A DNA stretch of 64,000 nt from NCBI GenBank assembly GCA_030848705.1, contig CM061237.1, positions 84,315,910 through 84,379,909 of the forward strand. Direction: 5' to 3'. The notes below the pieces were generated by a model, which did no database searches, was not told the DNA's origin, and was given only the letters and a program-made list of their open reading frames with translations. Every line of letters starts with the position of its first letter. Position 1 is the first letter of the stretch. The position numbers were made by a program, and so were the translations under genes. Positions 21,973-31,140 of this stretch are shown here, piece by piece. The stretch comes from Heracleum sosnowskyi. Its lineage: Eukaryota; Streptophyta; Magnoliopsida; Apiales; Apiaceae.

Positions 21973-23955
21973 ATGGCAACAACCATGTTTCAGTCTCTTG
22001 GTCTCGATTTTGTTCCTAATAACTATGCAGCCCCACTGTCTATTGAAAACGTTCCGGAGGCGTTTCACCTGTTTCAAAATTTTCTTGCACAATCTGATAT
22101 TGGCCAAGCTTTAGTGGAACCAACACGGTTATCTGGTACTCAAATCAAAGCCTTCTGGGAAACAGGTGTTTATGATGATGGAGGTGAATCAGGAACTCCC
22201 TCAATTGTCTTTGAATTTGCTGAACAAGAGTATGTGGTTACTCCAACCACTGTTAGAGATGCTCTTGGATGTGAAGATTTCAATGCGTTCACCATTTCTG
22301 TTGGTGACTCAGATCTCCAGCGTATGATGAGGGAGATTGGTTACTCTGGGCCTTTGGCAAGGACAGGTAATCTGAAGCGACCATTCTTGAGGAAGGAGTG
22401 GAGCTTCTTTTTCGATTGCATTACAAGGGCATTCGGGAAGAAGTGTACTAATTGGGATGCAATTCCAATCGACAGTCTACAAATTGGGTATTCTCTTCTC
22501 TATGGTGCTCATTTTGACTATGCTAGACTTGTTTTGAACAATATAGGTGAAAAGATGACAGAGAATAGGAGTGTTGTTTACTTTTCTCGTTTCTGTCAAT
22601 TAATCTTTTCTATGTGTGTTGCTGGGGTTGAGATAGCTGAGGAGGATGTCATTCCCTCATTTAAATTACATAAGAGAATATTCTCTGATCTAACAAACAA
22701 GGATGTTAAGAAAGGGAATGTTGGTGACTTGATGCTTCCTGCTTCAGTCCAACAGTTTTTAAATCCACAACTACTACTAAACTCTGAATCTCTTCCATCT
22801 ACTTCTCAAAAGCCAAGGGCTGGGGGTAGGACTAAGCATAGAGCTTTTAAAGCTGCCAAGGCTGCAACACCTGCAAATGCTGATGATTTACCACACTCAG
22901 TTGGTACTTCAAGGAAGAAGAAAAGGGCAAACAGACCTTCTGATGATGAGAATAGGGTTTCTGATGAACCAGAATCTGCTAATGCTAAGAAGAGGAATCT
23001 AGTTGCTGCTTACCTATTTGATGGATTGATTCCTGGTTCTACACCAGTTGAAGCTCCTGAGGTTGTGATTGAAAATCATTCTGCCAATGCTACTGTGCCT
23101 GAAGAAGCCAGAGCAAACACTGATGATAATGCTGCTTTTCCTGATGATTTTCTTGAACCTGTATTGGAGATGGATATTGAAGACGAAATTGAAGCACATC
23201 CTAGTATCAGTGTTTGTGATACTGAGGATGTGGCAGCTGATCAACCCACCCAGATAATAGATGAGACCATTGCAACTAATACAGAGATTCTTTCTGTCAA
23301 TAATTCAATTCCAGAAAAGGGTGAGGAAGTTGATCGGGTAGTGGAAACGACTCAGATAAATTCTGAAGCTGCTGTAGAGAAAGTAAATGAAGCTATAGCA
23401 GAGGAAATAGTTAAGTCTGTTCCTGAAGAAACAGCGGTTTTTGCCACTGCAAACTCTGAGTATGTTGAAGTTGTTGAAAAGTCTGTTCCTGTAGAAGAAG
23501 AGGTTCTTGTCAATCTAAACTCTGAGAATCCTGAAGCTGCACAGCCAAACGCTGAAGCTGTCATAGGCCTGAGCAATGATATTGCTGCTAAGGAACTGGC
23601 TTTGAAGAATGATAGAGCTAAATATTCCTCTATGCTAAAGGATCAGATGGAGATCAAGCAGAGACTAAGAAAAGTTGAGAGCAATCAAGATGAAATGTCT
23701 ACAAAAATTGATTCTATTGCTGCATCTTTGGAATTGCTAACATCAGTGCTTATTCCTGATGATGTCAAAAAGGGGGAGAGAGTTCCTAAAGACAAATGCA
23801 AAAGGGATCAAACTCTGAGACCGAGGGATGATGCAACAGATGGTGGCAGCAAAGAATCAGAGAGAAGGTCAAAATCTACTCAAGAGCAAGGGAGACTTAG
23901 GTCAAACTCTGCTAAGACGACAAACTCTGGTAGAGTTGTTAGATATAATTGCTGA
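21973..23955 (+). CDS. Third ORF (ORF2) of copia B, chimeric 3' end
   Basis: ATG 21973 gives MATTMFQSLGLDFVPN, 660 codons. Residues 1-255 are a conserved domain shared with A and C (VTPTTVRDALGC, GYSGPLAR, RKEWSFFFD, KKCTNWDAIP, DVKKGNVGDL); no catalytic motif or membrane segment is visible. Residues 256-525 are acidic and low in complexity with many EAV/NSE repeats. From 23555 on the DNA is identical to 1648-2029 of the outer element A: a Lys-rich coiled coil, then a basic tail. The last six codons are LTR. The native C-terminal region, present in A as 24435-25698, is therefore missing. Function unknown. Confidence 0.75.
   Translation: MATTMFQSLGLDFVPNNYAAPLSIENVPEAFHLFQNFLAQSDIGQALVEPTRLSGTQIKAFWETGVYDDGGESGTPSIVFEFAEQEYVVTPTTVRDALGCEDFNAFTISVGDSDLQRMMREIGYSGPLARTGNLKRPFLRKEWSFFFDCITRAFGKKCTNWDAIPIDSLQIGYSLLYGAHFDYARLVLNNIGEKMTENRSVVYFSRFCQLIFSMCVAGVEIAEEDVIPSFKLHKRIFSDLTNKDVKKGNVGDLMLPASVQQFLNPQLLLNSESLPSTSQKPRAGGRTKHRAFKAAKAATPANADDLPHSVGTSRKKKRANRPSDDENRVSDEPESANAKKRNLVAAYLFDGLIPGSTPVEAPEVVIENHSANATVPEEARANTDDNAAFPDDFLEPVLEMDIEDEIEAHPSISVCDTEDVAADQPTQIIDETIATNTEILSVNNSIPEKGEEVDRVVETTQINSEAAVEKVNEAIAEEIVKSVPEETAVFATANSEYVEVVEKSVPVEEEVLVNLNSENPEAAQPNAEAVIGLSNDIAAKELALKNDRAKYSSMLKDQMEIKQRLRKVESNQDEMSTKIDSIAASLELLTSVLIPDDVKKGERVPKDKCKRDQTLRPRDDATDGGSKESERRSKSTQEQGRLRSNSAKTTNSGRVVRYNC
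23555..23936 (+). repeat. Copy of the 5' flank of copia B, placed before its own 3' LTR
   Basis: 382 bp identical, as far as I can see by eye, to 1648-2029, at a constant offset of 21,907 bp that continues without indel through the LTRs (2030-2522 and 23937-24429). Upstream of 1648/23555 the two ORFs are only about 80% alike. The copied block ends with the target duplication agagt (23932-23936) and replaces the rest of ORF2 and the polypurine tract. Non-allelic gene conversion, or unequal crossover followed by LTR-LTR loss, explains it best. Confidence 0.88.
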
Positions 23956-24429
23956 CGTTTGTTCATCAGTGTTTAAGTACCAGGTACTCAACAGAGTTTA
24001 ATAGAAGCCAGTCAGAGTTTGATAAAGTCTGACGGGGTGAAGAGTTTATTAACTGTCGGTGCTAATATGAAGATTCTAGAAGCAATATATCTTGAAGATG
24101 GAAAGAAGCAAGATATATTGAGACAGTTAAGGAAACGAAAAAGAAGACAGAAGCAATCCTAAATTGATATAAATTGTATAGCTAATTTATAGGAATATCA
24201 ATTAGAGATTGATTATGTAACTGTGTATTATATAAACACAGATAGGTTAACCCTAAAAGGGATGCGAATACTGAATATATTATTCTTGTAACCTAGCAGC
24301 TCTCTGTGATTCTTTAACATCACGAAGAGAAGAGTTATTTTATATAATTCAGTTGTTGATTCATAATCAGTGTTCTTAAGTGTTATTATCATATTAATAT
24401 TGATTATACATTGTGTATTCGGCCTAACA
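23937..24429 (+). repeat. 3' LTR of copia B
   Basis: 493 bp, three visible differences from 2030-2522 (near 24111, 24140 and 24181). It is followed by agagt. It lacks a polypurine tract on its left and probably lies inside the converted tract, so its low divergence is not a safe clock. Confidence 0.92.
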
Positions 24430-25698
24430 AGAGTAAACTCTGGTGCTCAATCTTCTTCAAGACTTAAAAGTCTAGTGATTTCAGCTAATCCAATTACTGA
24501 TGAAGAGATTGCTGCTAAACTGTTTCTGGAAGAACATGGTGGTGATGCCACAGTTGAAGATATAGATGTTGAGATGCAGATTCTTGCTGAAGAACATAAG
24601 AAGAAGGTTGAAGCTGGAACTTATAAGCAAAAGGCTGCCAAGGCTCCTAGGAGAAAGGAAAAAGGAATTTTTATTAAAGAGAATGTGAACTCTCAACAGA
24701 GTTTACAATACTCAAGGAGGCCTGTTGAAGCAAGTACTGATAAGGGTAAAGGCAAACTAATTGAAGAACCTGAATTATCAAAGAAGGTGCATTCAACCTC
24801 TGACATGGCTCACGTTGAATCAAGACCTAATAAATCAACCACTGACGTTGCTCAAGTTGATAATTCTGCTAAATTTGTGACAACCTCTGACACTGCTCAA
24901 GTTGTACAAACTCAATTGATATCTCCACAACTCCAAGGTACTTTTGCAAGACCAACTAGAGATGAAACTCTGAAGCCAGGAAATGTGAATTTTCTTCAAA
25001 CCAGAACAGTGTTAGGAAAGGAATCTTATGATAAATCTGGTTTGGGATCACATAGAGAGAAAAGAATAAATAACAGTCCTTTAGATCATACATCACTGGC
25101 AGAATCTGGTGTTGGGGTAACTCAAGAAAGCCTTGACAAGTTAGAGTCTGTTCAGATGATTTATCACAAGGGAATTAAAAAGGAATTTCTGTTATACTTT
25201 ATGGCTGATGGAAGAGTTTATAGAGTTGGAGAAACTGATATTCATCTAAAGCTATGGGAAGAGTTGGAGTATGTTTTGTATTTGCTGAAAGTGAAAAATC
25301 AAAGTACTCATAATGCTGCTCAAGTTTTGAGAGATAGAATGATGAAGTCTAAAGTTTTGCTCGGAGCTCGAATTTCAAGTGCTTATATTCCTAAATATAG
25401 AGATGCTCATGGAAAGCTGGTAGAGATGAAGAGGAATAGTGCTAAGTTCAGAACTGCACTGGGAATAAAAGTCTTAGAGTTCAATCTAGAATCTGATAAG
25501 TCTTTCTTTATAAGACTTGGAAATGAGATGAATAAAAACAGCATTTATTCTCTGAGGGCTGCCATATATCAGACTGGTGAAAGGGAACCAGAACTTAAGG
25601 AGCTGAAAGAGATTATGACTGCTGAGCTAGAAAGAGCTGAAAGAAGACTACTTACAGATTATCTCAGAACAGTGCCTGACATTGAAGAAATTAAGTAA
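24430..25698 (+). CDS. Third ORF (ORF2) of copia A, 3' part
   Basis: It continues the frame of 1-2029 once the insertion and one agagt are removed, and ends at TAA 25696. It has a leucine/glutamate-rich start (DEEIAAKLFLEEHG), a variable linker with repeated AQV units, and a conserved C-terminal domain of about 190 residues with LLYFMADGRVYRVGE, LWEELEYVLYLL and ARISSAYIPKYRD. I know no named family for it. It gives the true C-terminus that copia B has lost. An ATG upstream at 24370 lies in the LTR and is not native. Confidence 0.75.
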   Translation, partial: RVNSGAQSSSRLKSLVISANPITDEEIAAKLFLEEHGGDATVEDIDVEMQILAEEHKKKVEAGTYKQKAAKAPRRKEKGIFIKENVNSQQSLQYSRRPVEASTDKGKGKLIEEPELSKKVHSTSDMAHVESRPNKSTTDVAQVDNSAKFVTTSDTAQVVQTQLISPQLQGTFARPTRDETLKPGNVNFLQTRTVLGKESYDKSGLGSHREKRINNSPLDHTSLAESGVGVTQESLDKLESVQMIYHKGIKKEFLLYFMADGRVYRVGETDIHLKLWEELEYVLYLLKVKNQSTHNAAQVLRDRMMKSKVLLGARISSAYIPKYRDAHGKLVEMKRNSAKFRTALGIKVLEFNLESDKSFFIRLGNEMNKNSIYSLRAAIYQTGEREPELKELKEIMTAELERAERRLLTDYLRTVPDIEEIK

Positions 25699-25830
25699 AG
25701 GCTGACTGTAAGTTATTAAAGTTTTCTGTTCTAAGTTAAAGTTAAACTCTGTTATGTTATAAACACTGCATTTGTTATATGTTTTGACATCATCAATTAT
25801 CTTTTAACTTGTACATTTTGTTATGCACAA

Positions 25831-25842
25831 GTTGGGGGAGAT
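25831..25842 (+). other. Polypurine tract of copia A
   Basis: gttgggggagat directly before the LTR. The same form (ttgggggagatt) occurs in F (27835-27848) and, on the minus strand, in C (45885-45898). It is absent before the 3' LTR of B. Confidence 0.85.
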
Positions 25843-26337
25843 TGTTAGATATAATTGCTGATGATTGTTTATCAGTGTTTAAGAAACAGGTACTTATCAG
25901 AGTTTACACTAGAAGCCAGTCAGAGTTTGTTAAAGTCTGACGGGATGAAAGTTCATTTAGCTGTCGGTGCAATATTTGAAGATTCTAGAAGCAATATATC
26001 TTGAAGATGGAAAGAAGCAAGATATATTGAGATAGCTAAAGAAACGGGACAGAAGACAGAAGCAATCCTAAATTGATATAAATTGTATAGCTGATTTATA
26101 GGAATATCAATTAGAGATTGATTATGTAACTGTGTACTATATAAACACAGATAGGTTAACCCTAAAAGGGATGCGAATACTGAATACATTATTCTTGTAA
26201 CCTAGCAGCTCTCTGTGATATTTTACATCACTGAGAGAAGAGTTATTTAATATAATTCAGTTTATTATTCATAAACAGTGTTCTTGATTGTTATTCTCAT
26301 ACATATATTGATTATATATTGTGTGTTCGGCCTAACA
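25843..26337 (+). repeat. 3' LTR of copia A
   Basis: 495 bp, TGTTAG...CTAACA, roughly 90% identical to the LTRs of B and with the same TATA box region (near 26138). It is followed by gtaag and Helitron-type repeats. Confidence 0.9.
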
Positions 26338-26617
26338 GTAAGTTTTTTTAAATAATTAAAAGTATTAAAATAAGTTTTAAAATATATAAGTAAGGGTTGC
26401 ACTTGATATTTTTGGAAAAGAGAGATTTTAGTGATAACAAATATAAAAGGTAATATATTTTAACTTAGAGGTAATTGTCCGTGATATTTTTGAAAAAAAA
26501 AAGATTTTGTTAGAAAAACAATATTTTAATTATAAAAGGCAATCAGCTAGTTAATATTTTTATATTATTTTATTATTTATTAAATAGAGTATTAAAATAG
26601 ATTTTAAAATAAATAAG

Positions 26618-26984
26618 TGTTAGGAATATGTTGTTCTTGATGATAATTATAAAAACACTTAGTAGATTTTGTATTAAGTCATTTTGTAACTGTCAACGAA
26701 ATGGCATGCTTTGCAGTGTTTCGTTGACATGAAGCTCATCAACGAAATGAGTGATGTAGCAATTGCACTGTACAACACTTCACAATTTGATATGCAATTT
26801 GTTGTATGTATTAGATAGGTTTTTCTAAGTCATGTTGACTAAGTACTAGATAGGCAAAATAGGTTGGTGAATTGTAAATATGCTATGCCATGTAATTTTG
26901 CCTAAGTGAAGACATGTCAACGGTATGAAGATTACTCTATCAACGGTATGAAGATTAGTCTGTCAACGGAATGAAGATTACTCT
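26618..26984 (+). repeat. 5' LTR of element F, 3' side deleted
   Basis: Matches 27849-28215. Identity ends at attactct, where this copy passes directly into a few bases and the ATG of the ORF. About 680 bp of LTR and everything up to the ORF are gone. The cut falls in a tandem array of tcaacggtatgaagatta units, which may have promoted it. Confidence 0.85.
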
Positions 26985-26989
26985 TTGAA

Positions 26990-27655
26990 ATGGATCCAAA
27001 GAAGAAATCTAAGCAAAGGGCTACCAAGGCTAAGCCATTTCTGGTAAGGAGACCACAAGCTGAGAAACCCCCTACCAACCCAGAAGACTTCATCTACATT
27101 GCTGATATCAGGGAGGAGTCTGACATTCATATCAATCTTGATGACCTGGTTGAAGTGAGAGGAATAGCAGCTTCTTACAAACTACCAGAGAGATTGGTAT
27201 TTGTCTACAAGGGTGGGAGAGAACAGGTTTGGCCTCTACACAGAATTCTGGGAGAAGACTATCAAACACTGCTATCTGTGTTTAAATGTTTGAAGAAAGA
27301 TTTTGGTTTTACCAAAACAGCCAAGTCTGAGGTTGTCTCCAAGATTTGCCAAATCAAAGCTAGCTGGAACAAGCCTGGTGCACTTCCCAGAGTATTGAAG
27401 GTCCCTCAAACAGGAAAGATAATTCATCTCCAACCTTTTTGGATGATGGAATTCAGAGATAAGGACAACTGTAGAAGATTCTTCAGAATAGAAGACCAAC
27501 TGGAGAAGGCATCCAATGAAACTCTAAGAGTAATGCAATCCAAGTTGGGGAATCAAGATGAAGAAGAGAAGATTTTCTACAGAACACTTCAAGCTCAAAT
27601 TGAGGAGAACAATGCAAGAAAAGGGAAGAAAACAAGACCACAGAGGCAAAGATGA
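26990..27655 (+). CDS. 221-codon ORF of element F, Sirevirus ORF2-like position
   Basis: ATG 26990 gives a basic start (MDPKKKSKQRATKAKPFL). The body reads as a folded domain (PERLVFVYKGGREQVWPLHR, LKKDFGFTKTAKSEVV, WMMEFRDKDNCRRFFR), followed by a charged helical region and a basic end. It is complete and without stops, although the rest of the element is gone. By place, before the polypurine tract and the 3' LTR, it corresponds to the C-terminal part of the third ORF in relatives. I do not recognise a family. The ATG could be an internal Met of a once longer ORF. Confidence 0.6.
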   Translation: MDPKKKSKQRATKAKPFLVRRPQAEKPPTNPEDFIYIADIREESDIHINLDDLVEVRGIAASYKLPERLVFVYKGGREQVWPLHRILGEDYQTLLSVFKCLKKDFGFTKTAKSEVVSKICQIKASWNKPGALPRVLKVPQTGKIIHLQPFWMMEFRDKDNCRRFFRIEDQLEKASNETLRVMQSKLGNQDEEEKIFYRTLQAQIEENNARKGKKTRPQRQR

Positions 27656-28146
27656 AAAATCTGCTCAGTCTAGAGGAGCAACTCTGTGCACTTGTTTTGT
27701 AAGATTTTCTACTTTGCATTTCAATTAAATTGAATGAAGCTCAATGCAATTTCTACTTTTATCATGTGTAATATGTCTGAGTGTTTTTGTTATCATCAAG
27801 GCTCTTGATTTATGGCTGTTATTCTATCAGTCATAAATTGGGGGAGATTGTTAGGAATATGTTGTTCTTGATGATAATTATAAAAACACTTATTAGATTT
27901 TGTATTAAGTCATTTTGTAACTGTCAACGGAATGGCATGCTTTGCAGTGTTTCGTTGACAGGAAGCTCATCAACGAAATGAGTGATGTAGCAATTGCACT
28001 GTACAACACTTCACAGTTTGATATGCAATTTGTTGTATGTATTAGATAGGTTTTTCTAAGTCATGTTGACTAAGTAATAGATAGGCAAAATAGGTTGGTG
28101 AATTGTAAATATGTTATGCCATGTAATTTTGCCTAAGTGAAGACAT

Positions 28147-28300
28147 GTCATCGGTATGAAGATTACTCTATCAACGGTATGAAGATTAGTCTGTCAACGG
28201 AATGAAGATTACTCTATCAACGAAACGAGGAATACACCATCAACGAAATGAAGAATAAAGCTATCAACGAAACACATCTCCATGCCATCAACGAATCACT
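28147..28300 (+). repeat. Array of TCAACG(A/G)AATGAAGA units in the F LTR
   Basis: At least seven imperfect units of about 20-25 bp with the core TCAACGAAA/TCAACGG. Further single cores occur at 27924, 27968 and, inverted (gtttcgttgac), at 27949. They lie before the presumed TATA box, that is in U3. Confidence 0.75.
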
Positions 28301-28841
28301 ATTACTTTTTGAATAGTTGACAAAGTGATAGTGACAGTTTACTGAACAGATCTAAAGGAGATATGGAAGTGTACTGTGCATTGGAAGCCATCTAAATGGT
28401 TACTGGAAATAAGGAAACATTCCAATTTCCAATAAAGCTCTTGGGAGTGATCATAATAAGCGTGAAGACAAAAGCAAGGATCTCCAAGGACCATTGGACA
28501 AAAGGAATGAAAAGCAAACTACTGATGGTTATTACTAGTGTATTTTAGTGTAACCAAAAATAGTATTGTAAACTTGGGAATGTATATAACCAAGTGTAGC
28601 AGTTAAAATAGAAGTGAGAGAAGAAAAACAAATAGATTGAATTAGCTATCTTTGAGAGCATACTTCTCTACACTCTTGTAACTGAGCAGCTGTGTACATT
28701 TTGTATCATAGATTATTTCCGCAATAAAAATCACTTCAGTTGGATCATCAAACAATCCAACTGAAATTATTTATGTGCTTGTGATTTTTACATTAAGTTC
28801 AGTTTTTATTTGTAAGTTGTTTTTAAGTTTAAGAAATATCA

Positions 28842-28874
28842 AGAATTGTATTCAACCCCCCCTTCTACAATTCT
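28842..28874 (+). other. C-loop hairpin near the end of the F LTR
   Basis: Arms agaattgta and tacaattct pair perfectly (9 bp) around the loop ttcaacccccccttc. Counterparts with different arm sequences are in C (44856-44894) and D (54581-54619). Confidence 0.7.
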
Positions 28875-28896
28875 GTTAGGTCATTTGGGATTAACA

Positions 28897-29290
28897 GTAA
28901 GGATTGCACCTCATATTTTTGGAAAATAGAGATTTTAATGATAACAAATATAAAAAATATTATGTTTTAATTTAAAGGTAATTGTCGTGATATTTTTGGA
29001 AAAGGAGTAGATTTTGTTAGATTTTTTTTAATTATAAAAGGCAATCAGTTAGTTACTATTTTCATATTATTTTATTATTTATTAAATATAGTATTAAAAT
29101 AGGTTTTAAAATAAATAAGTAAGGATTGCACCTCATATTTTTGGAAAACATAGATTTTAGTAATAACAAATATAAAAGGTAATATGTTTTAATTTAAAGA
29201 TAATTGTAATGATATTTTTGGAAAATGAGTAGATTTTGTTAGAAAAAAAAATATTTTGATTATAAAAGTCAATCATCTATTTACTATTTT
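28897..29290 (+). repeat. Tandem units of the Helitron body
   Basis: Two units of about 215 and 180 bp, each beginning gtaaggattgcacctcatat, with tttttggaaaa and aaaggtaattgt inside. A third, older unit is at 26390-26617. Element F inserted at a unit boundary. After them, 29291-29600 is the AT-rich unique 5' part. Confidence 0.75.
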
Positions 29291-29600
29291 GGTAACTTGA
29301 CAATAATACAATTCCATAAAAGATTTGATTTGTAGTAGCTTTAGTTATCCTAAAAGAAGTATATTTGTAGCAGTGTATCCTAAATTTAAACAAATTAGAT
29401 CCCACATTTCCATTTTTTTGATTAGATTTCAATATTATTTGATTTTTATGTAGTAAAATATAGTGAAATATTAATGTAGAATAAAAATTTCCCGAATTTT
29501 GATTATCTTATTAATTTATTAATTAGAAAAAGTACCGAAAACCAAAAACTAACCGAAAACCGAACACCAAAACTTTCGAGCTTTAATAATATAGTATAGA

Positions 29601-30206
29601 TGTGTTAATATTTCAGAGTTACACTCTGCATTTCAACCGTCACCCAAACTGGGAACTTCTCTGCATTTAGTGTAGTTATGGACACCAATCATCTCCATTG
29701 ATGTCACTCTCATATTAAATTAAATCTCTTTTAAGTCATAACCACACCAAACACAGATAGTATGTCCACTCCTAACTTCTCTGCTCCATGTAAATAGTGG
29801 CTCTGTTTATGCCAAGGCCTTCTCACTTGGAACTTCACCAAAATCCCTGCAGAATTACAGCCTTCACTCCTTATATTTGGGCTTTGTTTGTTCCATTTTT
29901 CCCGATGTCGTGATTTTCAAGTTATTTCAAGTCCGAGAGGGCTATTGGTAAATCATACCCATTCCATCTTTGAATGGAAACCACAGATGCAAAATGTACT
30001 GATCTGAAAAACCCATAAACGGATGCAGCCTTTCTGTCTTTTATTCATCTTCTCTCTTTAACACCTTGTATTCATATAGACCTCATTTTTGCTGCTAATT
30101 ATCTACATGCTTGATGCCCTGAGTTGTTCTTTGACTCCAGAATTCCTACTAGAATTATGAGCCTTATATTTGTTTATATCATATATTGATTAGATTCTGG
30201 ACATAA
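29601..30206. other. No gene or repeat recognised
   Basis: About 600 bp of mixed composition, less AT-rich than the surroundings and without repeats. It resumes after element E at 32802. No ORF of note. It may be the flank, an intron or the UTR of a host gene outside the window, or simply old intergenic DNA; I cannot tell which. Confidence 0.4.
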
Positions 30207-30211
30207 AGCTA

Positions 30212-30925
30212 TGTTGTTGGAGGAATTTCGTAACAACCCAAATCGGAGGTTGCTGGAATAACGAATTATGAAAATAGGGGGATTTGGGATTTTTGGATGT
30301 TTGAGGGCTGAGCTCGTATGATGACTCCTCAGAAATTGAATAGAGAATGGGTTCTTTCTCTTCCTTTTTTCCGGGTGTCAATTGTCGTGTACCACTATAC
30401 CACTGTACCACTGTCCCATACAAGGTGCCTACGTACCCATTTATATAGGGATCAAGCCTCACGTAGTTCTTGGAAAATAAGTCATTGGATAAGTTCATTC
30501 AGTCCAATCCCATAAGATAGTCAAGATTTATGTTCCCATAAACAGCTCAAGGATTATCAATCCTCTTCAAGTTCCCATAAATAGTCGAAGGATTATCAAT
30601 CCTCTTCAAGTTCCCATAAATAGGTAAAGGATTATCAATCCTCTTCAAGTTCCCATAAATAGTTCAAGGATTATCAATCCTTTTCAAGTTCCCATAAATA
30701 GTCCGGTCTTCACACGTTTTCCTACAATCTTGCGGCATCTCCGCATTTCTTTCCATGATTTGAAGAATATCGTTTGGAGATATTTTCCGTTATTCGTTGA
30801 TTGAGATTGATTCTTTCCTCGTTTCAGGGAGAGGATAAAACTTAGTGGTCAAGTAATTAATTATTAATCTGAATTAATAATTATTAAACGGAGAAATTTG
30901 GACCATGCCAAAATATGGCATAACA
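30212..30925 (-). repeat. 3' LTR of element E (minus strand)
   Basis: 714 bp, tgttgttgg...cataaca on plus. It contains the palindromic tandem array. A short ORF track inside it on both strands recurs in the other LTR and is not a gene. Confidence 0.9.
30531..30705. repeat. Tandem array of about 38 bp with a palindrome in each unit (E LTR)
   Basis: Four to five units of gttcccataaatag(t)..aaggattatcaatcctcttcaa. Each unit carries aggatt-atc-aatcct, a 6-bp stem with a 3-base loop. The same array is in the other LTR at about 32406-32580. Confidence 0.85.
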
Positions 30926-31140
30926 ACAAGCCCCCAGTTCTTCAGTGTAGCTTGCTGCAGTGGAGAACTAAAAATCTTCGAGCTTCCAAATTTCTTCGGT
31001 CGCTTAGAGTTTTGTATATAATCCGAATTGGCATACACGCTTTTCAAGTGTCATTGTCCACACAAGGATGTGTTTTCATTTGTCCACGAGCCCCCGAGCT
31101 GAGGCTTTAATAAGTTCCCAATTTCAAATGTCAGGCTTTC

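Larger units (their letters stand above)
2030..24429 (+). mobile_element. Sirevirus-type Ty1/copia element B, nested in A and split by a Tekay chromovirus
   Basis: The element has two 493-bp LTRs (TGTTAG...CTAACA), a tRNA-iMet primer binding site, gag, pol and a third ORF. The target duplication agagt is at 2025-2029 and 24430-24434. Without the 12.3-kb insertion it is about 10.1 kb. The order protease, integrase, reverse transcriptase, RNase H is that of copia. It is dead: a stop in gag, a frameshift and a stop in pol, the Tekay insertion, and no polypurine tract before the 3' LTR. In place of the tract, the 382 bp before the 3' LTR are an exact copy of the 382 bp before the 5' LTR, including a third agagt at 23932-23936. 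Confidence 0.9.
1..26337 (+). mobile_element. Sirevirus-type Ty1/copia element A (outer copy, 3' part only)
   Basis: Only the 3' part of this element is in the window: the third ORF (1-2029, continued at 24435-25698), a short 3' untranslated stretch, a polypurine tract and the 3' LTR at 25843-26337. The ORF was split by insertion of element B. Removing B and one copy of its target duplication (agagt) rejoins the ORF in frame, which shows that A was there first. Its LTR is roughly 10% different from that of B, so both belong to one family. The gag, pol and 5' LTR of A lie to the left of the window. A itself sits in a Helitron; the 5 bases after its LTR are gtaag, and the partner duplication is outside. 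Confidence 0.78.
26618..28896 (+). mobile_element. LTR element F, internally deleted, one ORF kept
   Basis: A truncated 5' LTR (26618-26984), one 221-codon ORF, a polypurine tract and a full 3' LTR (27849-28896, 1048 bp). It sits in a unit of the Helitron repeat; flanks are ataag on the left and gtaag on the right, so the target duplication is imperfect or was changed. The two LTRs differ at about seven of the 367 shared positions (1.9%). No primer site, gag or pol remains. The LTR style (TGTTAGG, C-tract hairpin near the end) resembles the Sireviruses C and D. Confidence 0.8.
27849..28896 (+). repeat. 3' LTR of element F
   Basis: TGTTAGG...ATTAACA, 1048 bp, preceded by attgggggagat. A TATA-like tatataac lies at 28584-28591. 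The array of TCAACGAAA motifs (28147-28300) lies upstream of it, and a hairpin with a C-rich loop lies 22 bp from the end. Confidence 0.85.
26338..29600 (-). mobile_element. Non-autonomous Helitron, 5' part (minus strand), host of A and F
   Basis: Read on the minus strand it begins TCTATACTATATTATTAAAG at 29600, a typical plant Helitron 5' end, next to an A on its 5' side (t at 29601 on plus). Its body consists of roughly 215-bp tandem units containing the reverse complement of ttttccaaaaatatcac(gg)caattacc. The same units fill the Helitron cluster at 42793-44841. No Rep/helicase is present. The 3' end is missing because copia A is inserted at 26337 and the rest lies beyond the left edge. Confidence 0.68.

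Noticed and set aside
25831..26337. LTR at 25843 as the 3' LTR of copia B
   Set aside because: It is about 10% different from the 5' LTR of B, while 23937-24429 is nearly identical and flanked by the matching agagt; so it belongs to A.
30531..30705. Array resembling a CRISPR (palindromic repeats about 38 bp apart)
   Set aside because: No variable spacers, the units are contiguous, it lies inside an LTR of a plant element, and cas genes are absent.
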